Positions 10,516 to 23,269 of a DNA stretch of 64,000 bases are shown here, in pieces. The translations under genes and the position numbers were made by a program. The notes under the pieces were generated by a model that saw only the letters and a list, made by a program, of their open reading frames with translations, made no database searches and was not told the DNA's origin. Every line of letters begins with the position of its first letter. The stretch's first letter is position 1. This DNA is from Symbiotaphrina buchneri (Eukaryota; Ascomycota; Symbiotaphrinales; Symbiotaphrinaceae), in NCBI GenBank assembly GCA_001599915.1, contig BCIG01000030.1:62001-126000 (forward strand), in the 5' to 3' direction.

Positions 10516-11535
10516 TCAGTCCGAACTTTTCTTGAACAATAACAACGCTACAGCCGAGCCACTCCTGAAACTCTCATGGCCTCCGAGGGTCCTCTTCAGA
10601 TCCCGTATCATCTCGGTCACACAATCTTCATCCGTGCCTGCTATTTCTGGATGTGCTTCCCTCCAGCGGGTGACCATGCTTGCTGTGCCGAGACCATTTT
10701 GCAAGCTTTCCAGGGACGTCTCTTTCCAGAATTCATCGCCTAGTCTGCCATCCTTCCCATCTTGATTCCACTCCACTGTTTTGAAAGCCGTTTCCGGGAA
10801 TGCAGTCACAGGTGGATTTACCTGCCATGGTAGTCGCAGGTTTGTATACATGTCCCTTGACAACCGATTGGCCGGAAGCTCGAAAGGAGCTAGCACTTCT
10901 CGCTCAAGATGGAACAGGATGCGCTGGACTTCGGCCGCGTTTGGAGTCTCCGGGTCTGGCCCTATATCAGAAACATTGCTTCAGAAGCTCAGCTCTAGGA
11001 GGTCAGAGCACTCACGGCAGTAGAGGGACGAGCAGGTCCATAATGCGACCGTGCCATTTTTAGCTAGTAAGTTGGCCGCTGCCCTCCAGAAGCGGTCCAT
11101 GTCGAACCAATGGGCCTATCTCGACGTCAACATCAATCAATTCAATCATGCCAAATGTCGTACCGCCATTGCCGAGGTGATCAAATCCACTCCTCCCTTC
11201 CCAATGCCCTCGACTCTATCACATTCCTCCGCAGGCGACACCTCAAACCTTGTACTTCCCGTCTTCGTCTTTCCGCCAAGATCTCGCGCAGTAGCGATCA
11301 TTTCCACGCCCGGATCGACGCCGATGGCATGATCAAAATTGATTGATAGATCTCGTGTCGCATTGCCTGGGCCGCAACCCACATCTAACAGAGTCCCGAA
11401 CTTCCCTTCCGTCTCGGCATGGTGTGCTAGGATCGTGTTGTATACTGCTGAGGGGTAAGATGTGCGTTCTTTGGCGTAAACGTGGGCCTGCGTCGCGTTG
11501 TAGTTCCGAAAGGTGGGATCTTTGGTTTCAGTCAT
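10516..11535 (-). CDS. SAM-dependent methyltransferase, trans-aconitate methyltransferase (TMT1) type
   Basis: Three exons, 11535-11164, 11115-11016 and 10961-10516, give 305 residues, the normal size for the family. TFRNYNATQAHVYAKER at the start and LLDVGCGPGNATRDLS (SAM motif I) identify a class I methyltransferase. VDPGVEMIATA is motif II. AHWFDMDRFWRAAANLLAKNG and LPWQVNPPVTAFPETAFKT are typical of yeast TMT1 relatives, which methylate trans-aconitate or related small acids in the cytosol. Both introns are GT-AG and in phase. ATG 11535 was chosen because the family starts just before the TFRNY-like motif; an upstream in-frame ATG at 11637 would add 34 residues of poor quality. The promoter abuts the AT-rich element that begins at 11817. 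Confidence 0.85.
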
Positions 11536-11807
11536 CTTGTCGTGATTCTTGTTGGTAAATTGGACGGTGCTGGTGAGAGAGACAACCAGATGGATCATGG
11601 TATTGCAGTGACTCATGGGACTGCTGCCTTGCGCCAATCTCTATCTTATCGAGGGCCGCACTATTGTAGCTTGAGGTCGATACTTTTCGGGGCCTTCATA
11701 ACCGCGAAACAAGTACGTAAAATCCATGCCTTAAGTCTTCCGTCTTCATGCTCTCCAATGTTCTGACCTTTGCCTTCCCTCGTCTGTTTGAGGGTAGAGA
11801 CAGATAT

Positions 11808-11816
11808 TATTATTCA
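11808..11816. repeat. Left target-site duplication, 9 bp
   Basis: TATTATTCA directly precedes the left terminal inverted repeat. The identical 9 bp follows the right one at 27047-27055. Nine bases is the hallmark duplication length of Mutator-like elements. Confidence 0.75.
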
Positions 11817-11892
11817 CGGCTATTTATCAAGTCGCACCCCCCCTTCGCGTACAGCTTAATAAGTGGCGCCCCTACCGCAGTAGTTTAACAAG
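11817..11892 (+). repeat. Left terminal inverted repeat of the MULE
   Basis: It begins CGGCTATTTATCAAGT, then a run of seven C, then TTCGCGTACAGCTTAATAAG, and ends in GTAGTTTAACAAG. The reverse complement of 26962-27046 matches along its length with mostly transition differences. Similarity continues weakly to about 11930. Three short direct repeats of the form AA(T/C)AAGTnGCgCCCC lie within it. Confidence 0.8.
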
Positions 11893-12339
11893 TTGCGCCC
11901 CTATCGTGCGTCGCCTGGCCGCCCACCAGAAATAGTAGTTTAACCACCTCTATAACCATGGATTTGCGGTCAAATTGCACGTAATTGGCTTTAATTAATA
12001 GCCTTGATCCAGGGATTATATAGCTATGACAACCAACTTTTTTAAGCGATTTTTACAGTAGTTATTTAGGCTAGAAGTTGATGTCATGATGTTGGCTTAG
12101 ACCTATTAAAGACCTTTTGAAAACCCTAGAACCATCATCTATAAAAGAGTTTCTATTTGATACCGACCATATGCAAAGTTTCTGCTGATTCCAGCAGTTA
12201 TATTCCTTTTTGATTTATTAATTTTAAACAATAATTCATAAAGTTATAGATCTTATAATCAGTAGTATCTAAAATTGTTTAAATATAGATGATCAAACTG
12301 ATCAAGCTTTTTTCTATTATAACTATAAGTGTTAGTATG

Positions 12340-12840
12340 TCTTTTTATAATATTTAAAAAGCTAGAAAGATTCTTTTTTTAATGATTATATAGACTTTTA
12401 AATTATTAAGTTTAAATAACTTTTTATAAAGTTATTAAGTTTAAAAGTTGATAACCTTTATGATATCTATTATTAATTAAAACAATATATTTATCCTATA
12501 ACTATTAACCTTTACAAATCTATTTAAACATCCTAAAGACCTTGTAAGAATTATTTCATTCTAATGATTATAATCTTTTTTAAATTGTTTATTTTAAATA
12601 ACTTTTTAAAAAGTTATTTAATTCAAAACCTAATAATTATAATCTTATATTCCTAATTAACTGATAAAAAAACTATTAGAATTTATTCTTGAATAATCTA
12701 TTTAAAAAAAACTATTATATTTATTTTAATTATATAAAAAAATATACCTAGTTATAAAGAGTTTATTTCAGTTTAAACTGTTTAATTTAAAGCATTTTTA
12801 CAAAAGTTATTAATTTATAAAGTATTATATATTATTTTAT
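12340..12840. repeat. Degenerate AT-rich tandem repeats in the left MULE arm
   Basis: Three diverged blocks spaced roughly 180 bp apart share the pattern TTTAAATAACTTTTTA...AAAGTTATT (about 12405, 12590 and 12780). Each contains a short inverted repeat AATAACTTTTTATAAAGTTATT. They could be an old satellite or subterminal array, or the result of convergence in extremely AT-rich DNA. Confidence 0.3.
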
Positions 12841-14288
12841 TATTATATAAAGATATATAACCTTTTATTATGATTTATATGTAAAATCCTTAATATTTAC
12901 AGGATAAATATAATCTTATTTTAATTTTATTATTAATATTATTAAATTTATAATAAATCAACTGAAAACTAATTATATTAATTAATTAAAAACCAATTTT
13001 TAAAGATAGAATTATAAATTAATTTATAGTTAATATCAGAGTTATAATATTATTATAGTAGGAAAAAAGGTATAAAAGGTATAAAAGGTACAAAAGATGA
13101 TTTGTACTTTTATGCTTTTGTACCAGGGTTATATAACTTGGTTTAAGCTTTAGCAGAATAGAATAACGTTTCTTTGATGTTTTATGTTTTGGAAAAAGGA
13201 TAAAAGCTTCCTTTTTGATAGTCAGATAGAAAAGGATGTTAAATAGTAAATTCAAGACCTGTTTTGCTGGTGTTTGTTTCTTGTTTTAGATAGGTGATTT
13301 CTCTATATAGTTTTCTATGTAATTTCTTTATATGACAACCTGTGCAAAGGTTTTATTCTTATTGTTTTATAACAGTATTTTCTTTATAATATATCTTTCT
13401 ACCTATTTTTCTATCTGATTCAATAGCTATCTACCTATTCTTAACTACCTTAGCATATTAATAACTTATATAAGGATATTGTTATTATATGATAGGAGAA
13501 TAGGGAACAGGAGAATGTTAAAAAGGCTTATTAACTGATAAGAATTATAACTATGCTGTTATAGCTTTAAAGGATTTAACCTTGTAAAGGTATAGCTATT
13601 GTTGTAAAATACAACTGTTGTATAACAATATATACTGTTTCTTAGAACTTTAACATGGTTATCAAAGCTGGAAAGGGTAGCTAAGATTTTGAAAAATGTT
13701 AAAACCATAAGCTTGTTGTTTAAAAAGAGGAAAAAGGTTAGCTTAAAGTTTTAAAAATTACATAAAAGTATATTAGTATAACAGAACATGATAGCAATGG
13801 CCTTGAATATATAATGTTATGGATAAGACCTTTTTTTAAACCTGGAGTTATACAGCTTTAATAGGTCTTATGTCCTAAATCAAGGAAAACAACAACAGCA
13901 AAGGTTTTTTGTTAAGGGGAAAATATTGTTTAATAAGTATTATAGTAATAATGATAATGATAAAGGTATAATGCTAAATAATCTATCATTAATAACAGAA
14001 ACAGCAAAAGAGAAGGATAAAGACTTCTAGTTTATCATTTATCATCTTGTTATAGCTATTTTATAGGTTATATTACAGGTCTATTCTGTGCAAATAGAAT
14101 ACTTTGAATTCCAGATGGTTTTGCTATTGATAATAGGTAATGTTAATAACCAAAGATCCTGAAATCAAGCTATTAAGGATTCCTTTTCCTTTTTTTCTCC
14201 TTTTTTGTTCTTGTTCCTGTTAAACATGTTATTCTAACATTGATTATTGTTCCTATCATGTTTACTATTGTTTTGCCACTGTTACCAT

Positions 14289-14685
14289 TGTGTTAGAGTA
14301 TTTAGGAATAGGTGGATAACCACCGAATTAGGTAGGAGAATAGGTAGGAAAACATGCTATAGGAAACACTGTGATAAATCAAAGGGAATAAAGCCTCTGC
14401 ACAGGCTACCACATAGAGAAATCATATAGAAAACCATGTAGAGAAATCACCTATCCAGCACAAGAAAGAAATACCAACAAAATAGGTCCTGAATTCCCTA
14501 TCCAACATGCTCTTTTATCTAACTACTAAGAAGAAAGCTTTTATCTTCTTCCCAGAATACAAAACATCAGAGAAATGTTATTCTGCTTTATTAGAGCTTA
14601 GACCAAGTTATATGATACTGATACAAAAACACAAATTACCTTCTGCATCTTTTGTACCTTTTGCATCCTCTTTCTTATCATATCA
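14289..14685 (-). repeat. Inverted solo LTR of the same family
   Basis: The segment is the reverse complement of the A/B LTR, beginning TGTGTTAGAG and ending in CTTATCATATCA. Internal sequence of element B continues directly on both sides when compared with copy A, so this is a separate insertion reduced to one LTR. The flanks CCAT and TTAT may be a decayed target duplication. Confidence 0.6.
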
Positions 14686-15684
14686 TTATTAAATATGTTA
14701 AAAGTGCAAATAGTAAGAAGAATACTATATCCAGGCTTTTTAGACATATTGTTTTTTAAAGGGAAAAATATTATTAAGTTTTTAAAATGGTATAAGGACC
14801 TTTACAATAATTATACTTTAAAAAAGGCTAAGAAGGTAAAACATTTATTATGCTATTGTAAAAAAAGCATTAGAATATATATTAAAATCATTTTTAAATA
14901 GAATACCTATAGCTAGAAAGGTTTTTATAAAGTATTATATAATGAATATAAAAACAATGATATTAAATAATAACAAAGCTTTTATCAATAGCTTAAACAG
15001 TATAAACAAATTTCCTAAAGTAAAAAAGATAACCTATAATAATATTATTATAAATATATAACCAAATTATAAGCATTTATTGATCAAAATATTTTTAATT
15101 TATATATTCAAGGTTTATAGTTCTTGTAAAGGTTTTTTATTATTGTTCAGGTTAATATAATATAGAAATACCATGTAGATTTAAACAATATAATTAGTTT
15201 AAATTTTAATAAGCTTTATAATTTTATATAGATCTAGTATATAGCTAATGCTACCTTGTAACAATTTAGATTGCAATTAAAAACTTTATTAAAACTTATA
15301 TTTATCTAAAAAGCTAAAAGTTTAGATAAAAAGGTAGATAACCTTATAAAGATTTTATAAAAGATAATATTTCTAATTTTAATAATGTTACTTAAGGATA
15401 ATATAAAGAAAGCTGTTTATATTAATCTTATAAAGTTATACCTATCCTTTAGATTGATATATGATTTATTAATATCAGTTAAACTGTTATCAGATATATA
15501 AAAAGCTTATAAAAAAAGATATTAGGTTTTACATCCTTATACCTGTTATTATTACTATATTCTAAACTATATTTAGGTTTATTATCTTAACCTATATAAA
15601 GATATAAAGAAAACCTTTTATTATTATAATAAAGATTATTATTTAACCTTAAATAAGTTATTATCTAAAGCTTAAAAGGTTATA

Positions 15685-16089
15685 GTATGGTGGGGAAGAA
15701 GGTGCAGAAGGTGCAGAAGGTGCAGAAGGCACAGAAGGTGATTTGCGCTTTTGTACCGGCGTCACATGATATGGTCTAAGCTTCAGCAGAGCAGAACAGA
15801 ACAACATTTCTCTGGTGTTCTGCACTCCAGGGGATAAAAGCTCTTTTTTTGATAGTCAGATAGAGGAACACATTGAATAGGGAATTCAGGACCTGTTTTG
15901 CTGGTGTTTGTTTCTTGTTTTGGATAGGTGATTTCTCTATATGGTTTTCTATGTGATTTCTCTATGTGATAGCCTGTGCAAAGGCTTTATTCCCTTTGTT
16001 TTATCATGGTGTTTCCTATAGCACATCTCCCTACCTATTCTCCTACCTGATTCGGTGGCTATCCACCTACCCCTAACAACCCCAGTACA
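15685..16089 (+). repeat. Left LTR of element A
   Basis: It pairs with 18109-18498 and ends ...CCCCTAACAACCCCAGTACA. Related LTR copies occur at about 13056-13457, 14289-14685 (inverted) and 23270-23618. Confidence 0.7.
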
Positions 16090-18108
16090 TTGGTGACCTA
16101 TACAAGGACGTTGTTATCGCATGGTAAGAGAATAAGGAGCAGGAAAGCGCTAAGAAGGCTTACCAACTGATAAGAATTATAGCTGTATTGTTGTAGCCTT
16201 GGAGGATTCAACCTTATAAAGGTATAGCTATTGCTGCAAGATACAGCTGTTGCATAATAACATATACCGCTTCTTAAGGCCTTGATATAGCTATTAGTGC
16301 TAAGGGTAGGATAAACCTTGAAAAACACCAAGAACACAAGCTTAAAGCTTGAAAAAAGGTGACATGATTAATTTAAAACTTTGGAAATTATACAGGATCA
16401 TGCTAATACAACAGAACAATAATGATGGACCTAAACATACAATGGCACAGTAGCTCCGGTAGGCCTCCTGTTGTGAATCAAGGAAAGCAACAACAACAGA
16501 AACCTCCTGTTAAAAGGAAAATATCATTCAATAAATATCATAATGATAATGATGATAATAAAGGTATAATACTGAATGGTCTATCATTAATAACAGAAAC
16601 AGTGATAGACAAGAATAAAGACTTCTGGCCTATCATCCATCACCTTGTTATAGCTATTTTATAAGCCATATTACAAGTTTATTCTATGTAAACAGAATAT
16701 TTCAAATTCCAGATAGCTTCATTATTAACAACAAGTGATACCAATAGCTAAGGATCCTGAAATCAAGTCATCAGGGATTCCTCTTCCTCTTCCTCCTCCT
16801 CTTCTACTCCTGTTCCTGCTAAATATATTGTTCCAATATCAGCCATCGTTTATACCGTTGTTTTATCATCAGCTAATGCCCTAAAGGTATGAATAATAGA
16901 GGGGATGCTATATCTAGGCTCCCTAGGTATATTGTTCTTTAGAAGAAAGAACATCACTGAGTTCTTAAAACAATATAGGGATCTTTATAATAACTATATT
17001 CTAAAAGAGGCTAAGAAGGTAAAACGCCTATTGTGTTATTGCAAAGGGAGTATCAGAATGTATATCAAGATCATTTCTGAATAGAATGTCCATAGCTAAG
17101 AAGGCCTTTATAGGATATTATACATGAATATAAAAGCAATAACATCAAACAACAGCAAAGCTCCTGCTAATAGCTTGAACAGTATAAATAAATTCCCTAA
17201 AACAAAAGAGATAACCTATAGCAATACTATCACAAAAATACTGCCAAATCATAAACCCTTGTTGATCAGGGTATTCTTGACCCTTATACCCAAGGTCTAT
17301 GATTTTTGCAAGGGTTCCTTATTATCATTCAGGCCAATATGGTATAGAAATACCATATGGATTTAAATAATACAGCAAACCTGAATTTCAGGGAGCTCTA
17401 TGATTTTATACAGGCCTAGCATATGGCCAATGATACCCTATAGCAATTTAAATTATAATTAGAAGCTTTATCAGAGCCTGTATCTATTCAAGAAGCTGAG
17501 AGTTTAGATAAGAAGGTAGATAACCTTATAGAAACCTTGTAAAAGATGGTGTTCCTGATCTTGATAAATCACTTAAAGATAGCATAAAGGAGGCTGTTTA
17601 TATTGATCTTACAAAGTTATATCCATTATAAAAGGACCTTTTTCCAGCTAGGCCTATGCCTGGTCTATTGATATTGCCTGACCTATTGTCAGATATGCAA
17701 AAAGCTTATAAAAGAGGATACCAGGTTTTGTACCCTTATACCTGTTATTATTACCATATCCTAGATCATATTCAAACTTACTGTCCTGACCTATATAAGG
17801 ATATAGAGAAGGGCCTTTGTTACTATAATAAGAATTGTTATTTAGCCTTAGATAGGCCATCACCTGAAGCTCAGGAGGTTATAACTTAGGGCACAGCCAG
17901 CAGGAGAGACATGGTACAGAGTTTTGCTATACCCCCAGCTAAGGCCTGATTTTCCATACCTAGGCATAGGAAATCAATCAGGTTGTCAACAGGATGTTTA
18001 CAGCGATTGGAAAGCTTTTATAAGTAGCTGACGGCCGTTCCAGAACATATTACATATCTTTTTTTAGCCTGTTAATGGATATAGAATGACCATTTAATAA
18101 GGGAGAGA

Positions 18109-18498
18109 TGTATATGGTAGGGAAAAAGGTACAGAAGGTACAGAAGGTAATTTACGCTTTTGCACTGATGTTATGTGATATGGTCCAAGCTTCAACGGAA
18201 CAGAACAGAACAATGTTTCTCTGGTGTTCTGTGTTCCAAGGGATAAAAGCTCTTTTTTTGATAATCAGATAGAGGAGTATGTTGAATAGGGAATTCAGGA
18301 CCTGTTTTACTGGCGTTTGTTCCTTGTTTTGGATAGGTGATTTCTCTATATGGTTTTCTATGTGATTTCTCTATGTGGTAGCCTGTACAAAGGCTTTATT
18401 CCCTTTGTTTTATCACAGTGTTTCCTATAGCATGTCTCCCTACCTATTCTCCTACCTGATTCGGTGGCTATCCACCTACCCCTAACAACCCCAGCACA
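18109..18498 (+). repeat. Right LTR of element A
   Basis: It starts TGTATATGGTAGGG after a purine-rich tract and ends CCCCAGCACA. After it the sequence of element B resumes. Confidence 0.7.
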
Positions 18499-18772
18499 AT
18501 AGTTTATAAAGGTATAATTAACAAGAAAAACATAATATAAAGTTTTGTTATACCTTTAACTAAAATCTGATTTTTCATGCTTAGATATAGAAAATCAATT
18601 AGGTTGTTAACAGAATGTTTATAATAATTAAAAAGCTTTTATAAGTAATTAATAACCGTTTTAAAACATGTTATATATCTTTTTTAACCTGTTAATAGTT
18701 ATAGGATAACTATTTAGTAAAAAAGAATATATATAATAGGAAAAAAGGTATAAAAGATAATTTGTACTTTTA

Positions 18773-19139
18773 ACTTAAACCTTAAAGGTTTTATTAAAAG
18801 GTTTAATACTTTATTTCTATTTTATATTAGCTGGTTTAGAGATATAATAATACTATATTTAAAAAGGTTAAATAAATATAGCTATAAAAGATTAATTTAA
18901 ATAAAAGATAAAACATTGATTATATATTTTATTATATGATTTACTGTAATATTAAAGCTTGTAAAAAGATAAGATTTTATCTATAAGATAAAAAGATAAA
19001 TACTTTTTTAACAAAGATAACAATTACAGTTTTAAGTTTAATAATACTTATATTTATTAATTATTTATATACAGTTTAATATATTTAAATATTATTTTAT
19101 TAAGCTTATATCTATTTAATAAACTTTATAGGTTTAACT
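18773..19139 (+). repeat. Left LTR of copia element C
   Basis: It starts ACTTAAACCTTAAAGG and ends GGTTTAACT. It pairs with 22901-23269. Confidence 0.7.
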
Positions 19140-22100
19140 AATTATAAACCTGGCTTGTTTTTAGTTTTAATCAATTAAAAACTTAATATATAATTAGTAA
19201 GTTGTTATTATTAACTATTTAGGCTTTAGTTTTTATTATTTAAAACAACTTAGATAATAATAAATAAAGCTATAAGTTTTAAAAGATAGCTTTAATAAAT
19301 AAAAAAAACAAAGTTTTTATTTTTATAATCTAAGAAAAACTATAGAAAAAAACTGTTATTATCATAATAACAACAAGAAACTATAATATGTCTAAAGAAC
19401 AAATGTTTTTAAAGTATAATAAGAAAAACTTTATTTAATAATATAAGTTTATAAAGCATCTATTTATATATATAGGCCTTTTATATAATGTTATAAAGCA
19501 AAAAAAGTTACTTTTTTTTAAAAAAAAAGATAAAAACAATTTTAAATAGTTTAAATAGATTATAGATAATATAACAGTTATAAATTAATTTATTATTAAC
19601 CTTAAAATATATAGCATACTGATAAACAACATTTTAAAAGGTATAAAACAATAACAAAAACATCTTTAAACAAAGTTTAAGATATTTAACAAGGATTAAC
19701 TAGCTTTAATTATCTAAGAATACCATTTGTTTTATATTAAAAACAAAAAGTTAATCTTGTAAACATTATCTAGATTTAATAATATATAGTTAATAATAAA
19801 TAAAATTAATTTAAACAAAAAGCCAATTAATATAAATAAGCTGATAATATTCTTAAAAGGCTTAAAGCTATAATATATAATAATCAGAATAATATTTAAA
19901 AATTAAAATATTTTTTACAAAAAAATAATAAGTTAATTGTTTAAAAAAGAATTTAAACTTAAAGATTTAATATTTAAATTAACTTTGATAATAATTATTA
20001 TTAAAAGGAAATCAGTAAAAGAATTTAAATCTAAAAACCAATTTGATTATATACTTTATAAAAAGAAATACCTTTTTAAATTTTAAAAATACAATAAATA
20101 AAAAAACTTTTTATAAAGGCAAAAGTTAATTAAAAGATAAAAAACTTATTAAGATAAAAAAAAGGTTAAACAAGATAAAATAACAATAAATAATAAGGCT
20201 TTAACAATAATAATTATTATAATAACTGATTTAACTAAGATCTAAAATAACATAATAGCCTGGTTTACAGTTATAAATATAAAAGATGATTTTATATCTG
20301 ATTTAGATTAGATAATTAATTTAAGAATAACCTAGTATATAATATCCTATTAAAAAACATTTATTATCTATAAACCTTTATAAAGCATTATTACTATTGT
20401 TAAACAAGTAAAATTAATCTTTATAAAGGTAAAAAATATAAAGATAACCCTTTAAAAAAGGAAAAAGATTTATTTAAATAATGTTTTCTATGTTTTAATA
20501 ATTAAAATAAACCTGATATCAATTAAACAGTTTGTTAAAAAAGATATTAAAACAATGTTTAATTAATATAGAATCTAATTATAACAAGTTAAACAATAGT
20601 TAACAATTGTTATCTAAAGGGAAAATCATTATATTTTAAAAATAATTTAGATAACATTTTAATCAATTGTTAAAATAATTTAAATAATTATAATATTTAT
20701 ATTAAATAACTTTAATATAAGAATAAAAACAATATTAATCAATTTAAAAGAAAATAAAAAAAAACTAAGAATATAACCTTTAATATTATTATTATAGCTA
20801 TTTTAATAATAATAAAATAATCAGTTTTTACCAGGTAATAAATAATGTTTTCTTATTAATAAAACTTAATAGAAACAAAATATATAAATTATACAATCAG
20901 TTAAAGTTATTAAAATAGATAACCTTATATAACTATATTAGGTTATTAAACAGTTTAGCTTTTAAAGGAACTTTTATAAAGATATTAGATAAAATTATTA
21001 AAGTAGAATAAAGATAGATATTTAATAAGAATCCTGTTATCTTTGATAAAATAAAAGTGTAGAAAACTAAATTTATTGTTATAGATTTTTAAAAAGAACT
21101 GAATACTTAAGAAATTAATAGTATAATCAGTTAATTTAAAAGATGTTTAATATTTAATAAAAAGGTTAAAGAATCTGTTTACCTAATTAAACTTAAGTTA
21201 AGTTAAAATAAAACAGATTAACCTTTAGCTATTATAACAGTAATAATTATAAAAAAACACATTAAAAAGCTTATAATATATAAAAAGCTATCATAAACTT
21301 TGTATAAGAGAAACAATAATAAAATGTTATTAAAAAACAGTTAATAGTATTTATTAGCAATAATACTTAGGTTATAGTATTATTAAACAGCTTATTATTA
21401 AAGAGAATATCTATAAACTTTAAATAGATTTTTAAAGTTAAATATCTTAATAATAAATATATAATAAAACATTTTAAAACTTATTTAATTGATAAAGACT
21501 TTATCTAAGTATTTAAAACAAACTTTAAAAAGATTTTTATTTTAATAATTTAATATAAATCAATTTAAATGTTATTTATTCTATTAACATTATATAATTA
21601 AAAGATTTATCAGGTAGATTTTAATAATATTTATGTAACAATAAAGATTAATAAGCTTATATACATATAATTATTAAAAGAATTAAAGATAAAAACAAGA
21701 ATAATATTAAAACTTTGTAAAGGTTTATATAATTTAAAATAATCTAGATAACTATAGAATTAAAAGATAATCAACTTTTTAAAAAAGTTAGGTTTTAAGC
21801 CTTTATAAGCTAAGTTAAATCTATTTACTATAAAAACAGAGATATTATAATTAGTTTATATGTTAATAATATGTTAATTTTTGTTTTTAAGTTAAAAGCT
21901 ATTAAAAGCTTTAAAAAACAGTTAAAAAAACCTTTAAAATCAAAGATATAAGTAAGATTAACTATATTTTAGATATTAAGATAATATATAATAGGAAAAT
22001 AAAAATAATTATCTTAAACCAGGTTAAATATATTAATAAGATTTTTTAAGATTATTAAAAATCTTAAATAAGATCTATAGGTATATTAGCTAAAAACAAT

Positions 22101-22900
22101 GATATTATATTAAAATAAATATTTTTAAAACCTAAAACAGATATTAAAGAATATCTAACAATTGTTAATTAACTTAATTACTTAGTTATAGAAACCTATA
22201 TCAATATTATATTTATATTATTAAAGTTAAGATAATATTATTATAATCTAATTAAATAATATAAAAAAATAATATTAAAAGTTTATTATTATTTTTATAG
22301 CATTTGTAATTATTTTATCTTATATAAAAAAGATAATATAATTAAGTTAAACTTTTAAAGCTATTTAGATACATTGTATAAAGGTGATCAAGATAATTAA
22401 TAATTAATTTTAAATTATATTTATATGTTAAACAATAGATTAATATCTTGAAAAAGCATTAAGTAATAATTAATTATAACCTTTATCATTAAGGTAAAAT
22501 ATATTATTATAACTATAATAATAAAAAAGGATATATAACTTTATCAAATTATGTTAAAGTTAAAATAAGAAAACCTAGTTAATTAAAAGATAAAGATGTT
22601 TATCTAGATATTAATAAATAATTAATCAGTTATTATTATATTAAAAAACTTAAAGTTTTATACTAAGATAAAATATATTATAATATAATATAACTTTATT
22701 AAAAAGCTGATAAAATAAAGAATAATCAAACTGAAATACTGTTGTATAAAGGAAATGTTTATTAATAATCTTATTAAGCTATTTTTACAAGTTAAGTTGA
22801 AAAAGATATTAATAGCTTTTTAGTTTAAAAAATAAATAGTTATAAATGTAATAAATAAAAAAAGCTATTTAATATTAGCTTTATATAATTATAAAAAAAA

Positions 22901-23269
22901 ACTTAAACCTTAAAGGTTTTGTTAAAAGATTTAATACCTTATTTTTATTTTATATTAACTGGTTTAAAAACATAATAATATTATATTTAAAAAAGTTAAA
23001 TAAATATAGCTTGTAAAAAGCTGATTTAAATAAAAAATAAAACATTGATTATATATTTTATTATATGATTTATTATAATATTAAAGTTTATAAAAAGATA
23101 AGATTTTATCTATAAGATAAAAAGATAAATACTTTTTTTAACAGAAATAACAGTTATAATTTTAAGTTTAATGGTATTTATGTTTATTAGTTATTTGTAT
23201 ACAATTTAATATATTTAAATATTACTTTATTAAACTTATATTTACTTAATAAACCTTATAAGTTTAACT
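22901..23269 (+). repeat. Right LTR of copia element C
   Basis: It starts ACTTAAACCTTAAAGG and ends AAGTTTAACT. The duplicated target TTTTA follows directly. Confidence 0.7.

Larger units (their letters stand above)
15685..18498 (+). mobile_element. LTR retrotransposon A, fossil, gag-like region only
   Basis: The two LTRs (15685-16089 and 18109-18498) share almost their whole length, differing mainly by transitions and in the number of a short GGTGCAGAA-like repeat. After the left LTR comes TTGGTGACC, a primer-binding-site-like start. A purine-rich AAGGGAGAGATG precedes the right LTR. The interior is only about 2 kb; a Cys-rich stretch near 17740-17850 may be a nucleocapsid-like region. I see no reverse transcriptase or integrase, so it looks like a non-autonomous or internally shortened member. 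It is broken. It sits inside element B, flanked by ATAG on both sides, and is the least AT-rich and so probably younger than B. Confidence 0.65.
18773..23269 (+). mobile_element. Ty1/copia LTR retrotransposon C, fossil, nested in B
   Basis: LTRs of 367 and 369 bp (18773-19139 and 22901-23269) bound a 4.5-kb element flanked by a perfect 5-bp duplication TTTTA (18768-18772 and 23270-23274). It inserted inside the right LTR of element B. Conceptual reading of the region around 21360-21760 shows decayed copia-type reverse-transcriptase landmarks, including a YQVDFNN-like and an LCKGLYNLK-like stretch. That places it in Ty1/copia. The whole element is extremely AT-rich with very many interruptions and no intact frame, as expected after heavy RIP. 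Confidence 0.72.

Noticed and set aside
10253-10516. 87-codon minus-strand frame between methyltransferase and monooxygenase
   Set aside because: It overlaps the methyltransferase end and has no family features, intron or promoter support.
13019-13255. 78-codon minus-strand open frame in the AT island
   Set aside because: It lies within and beside an LTR copy, is made of low-complexity AT codons, and has no conserved text.
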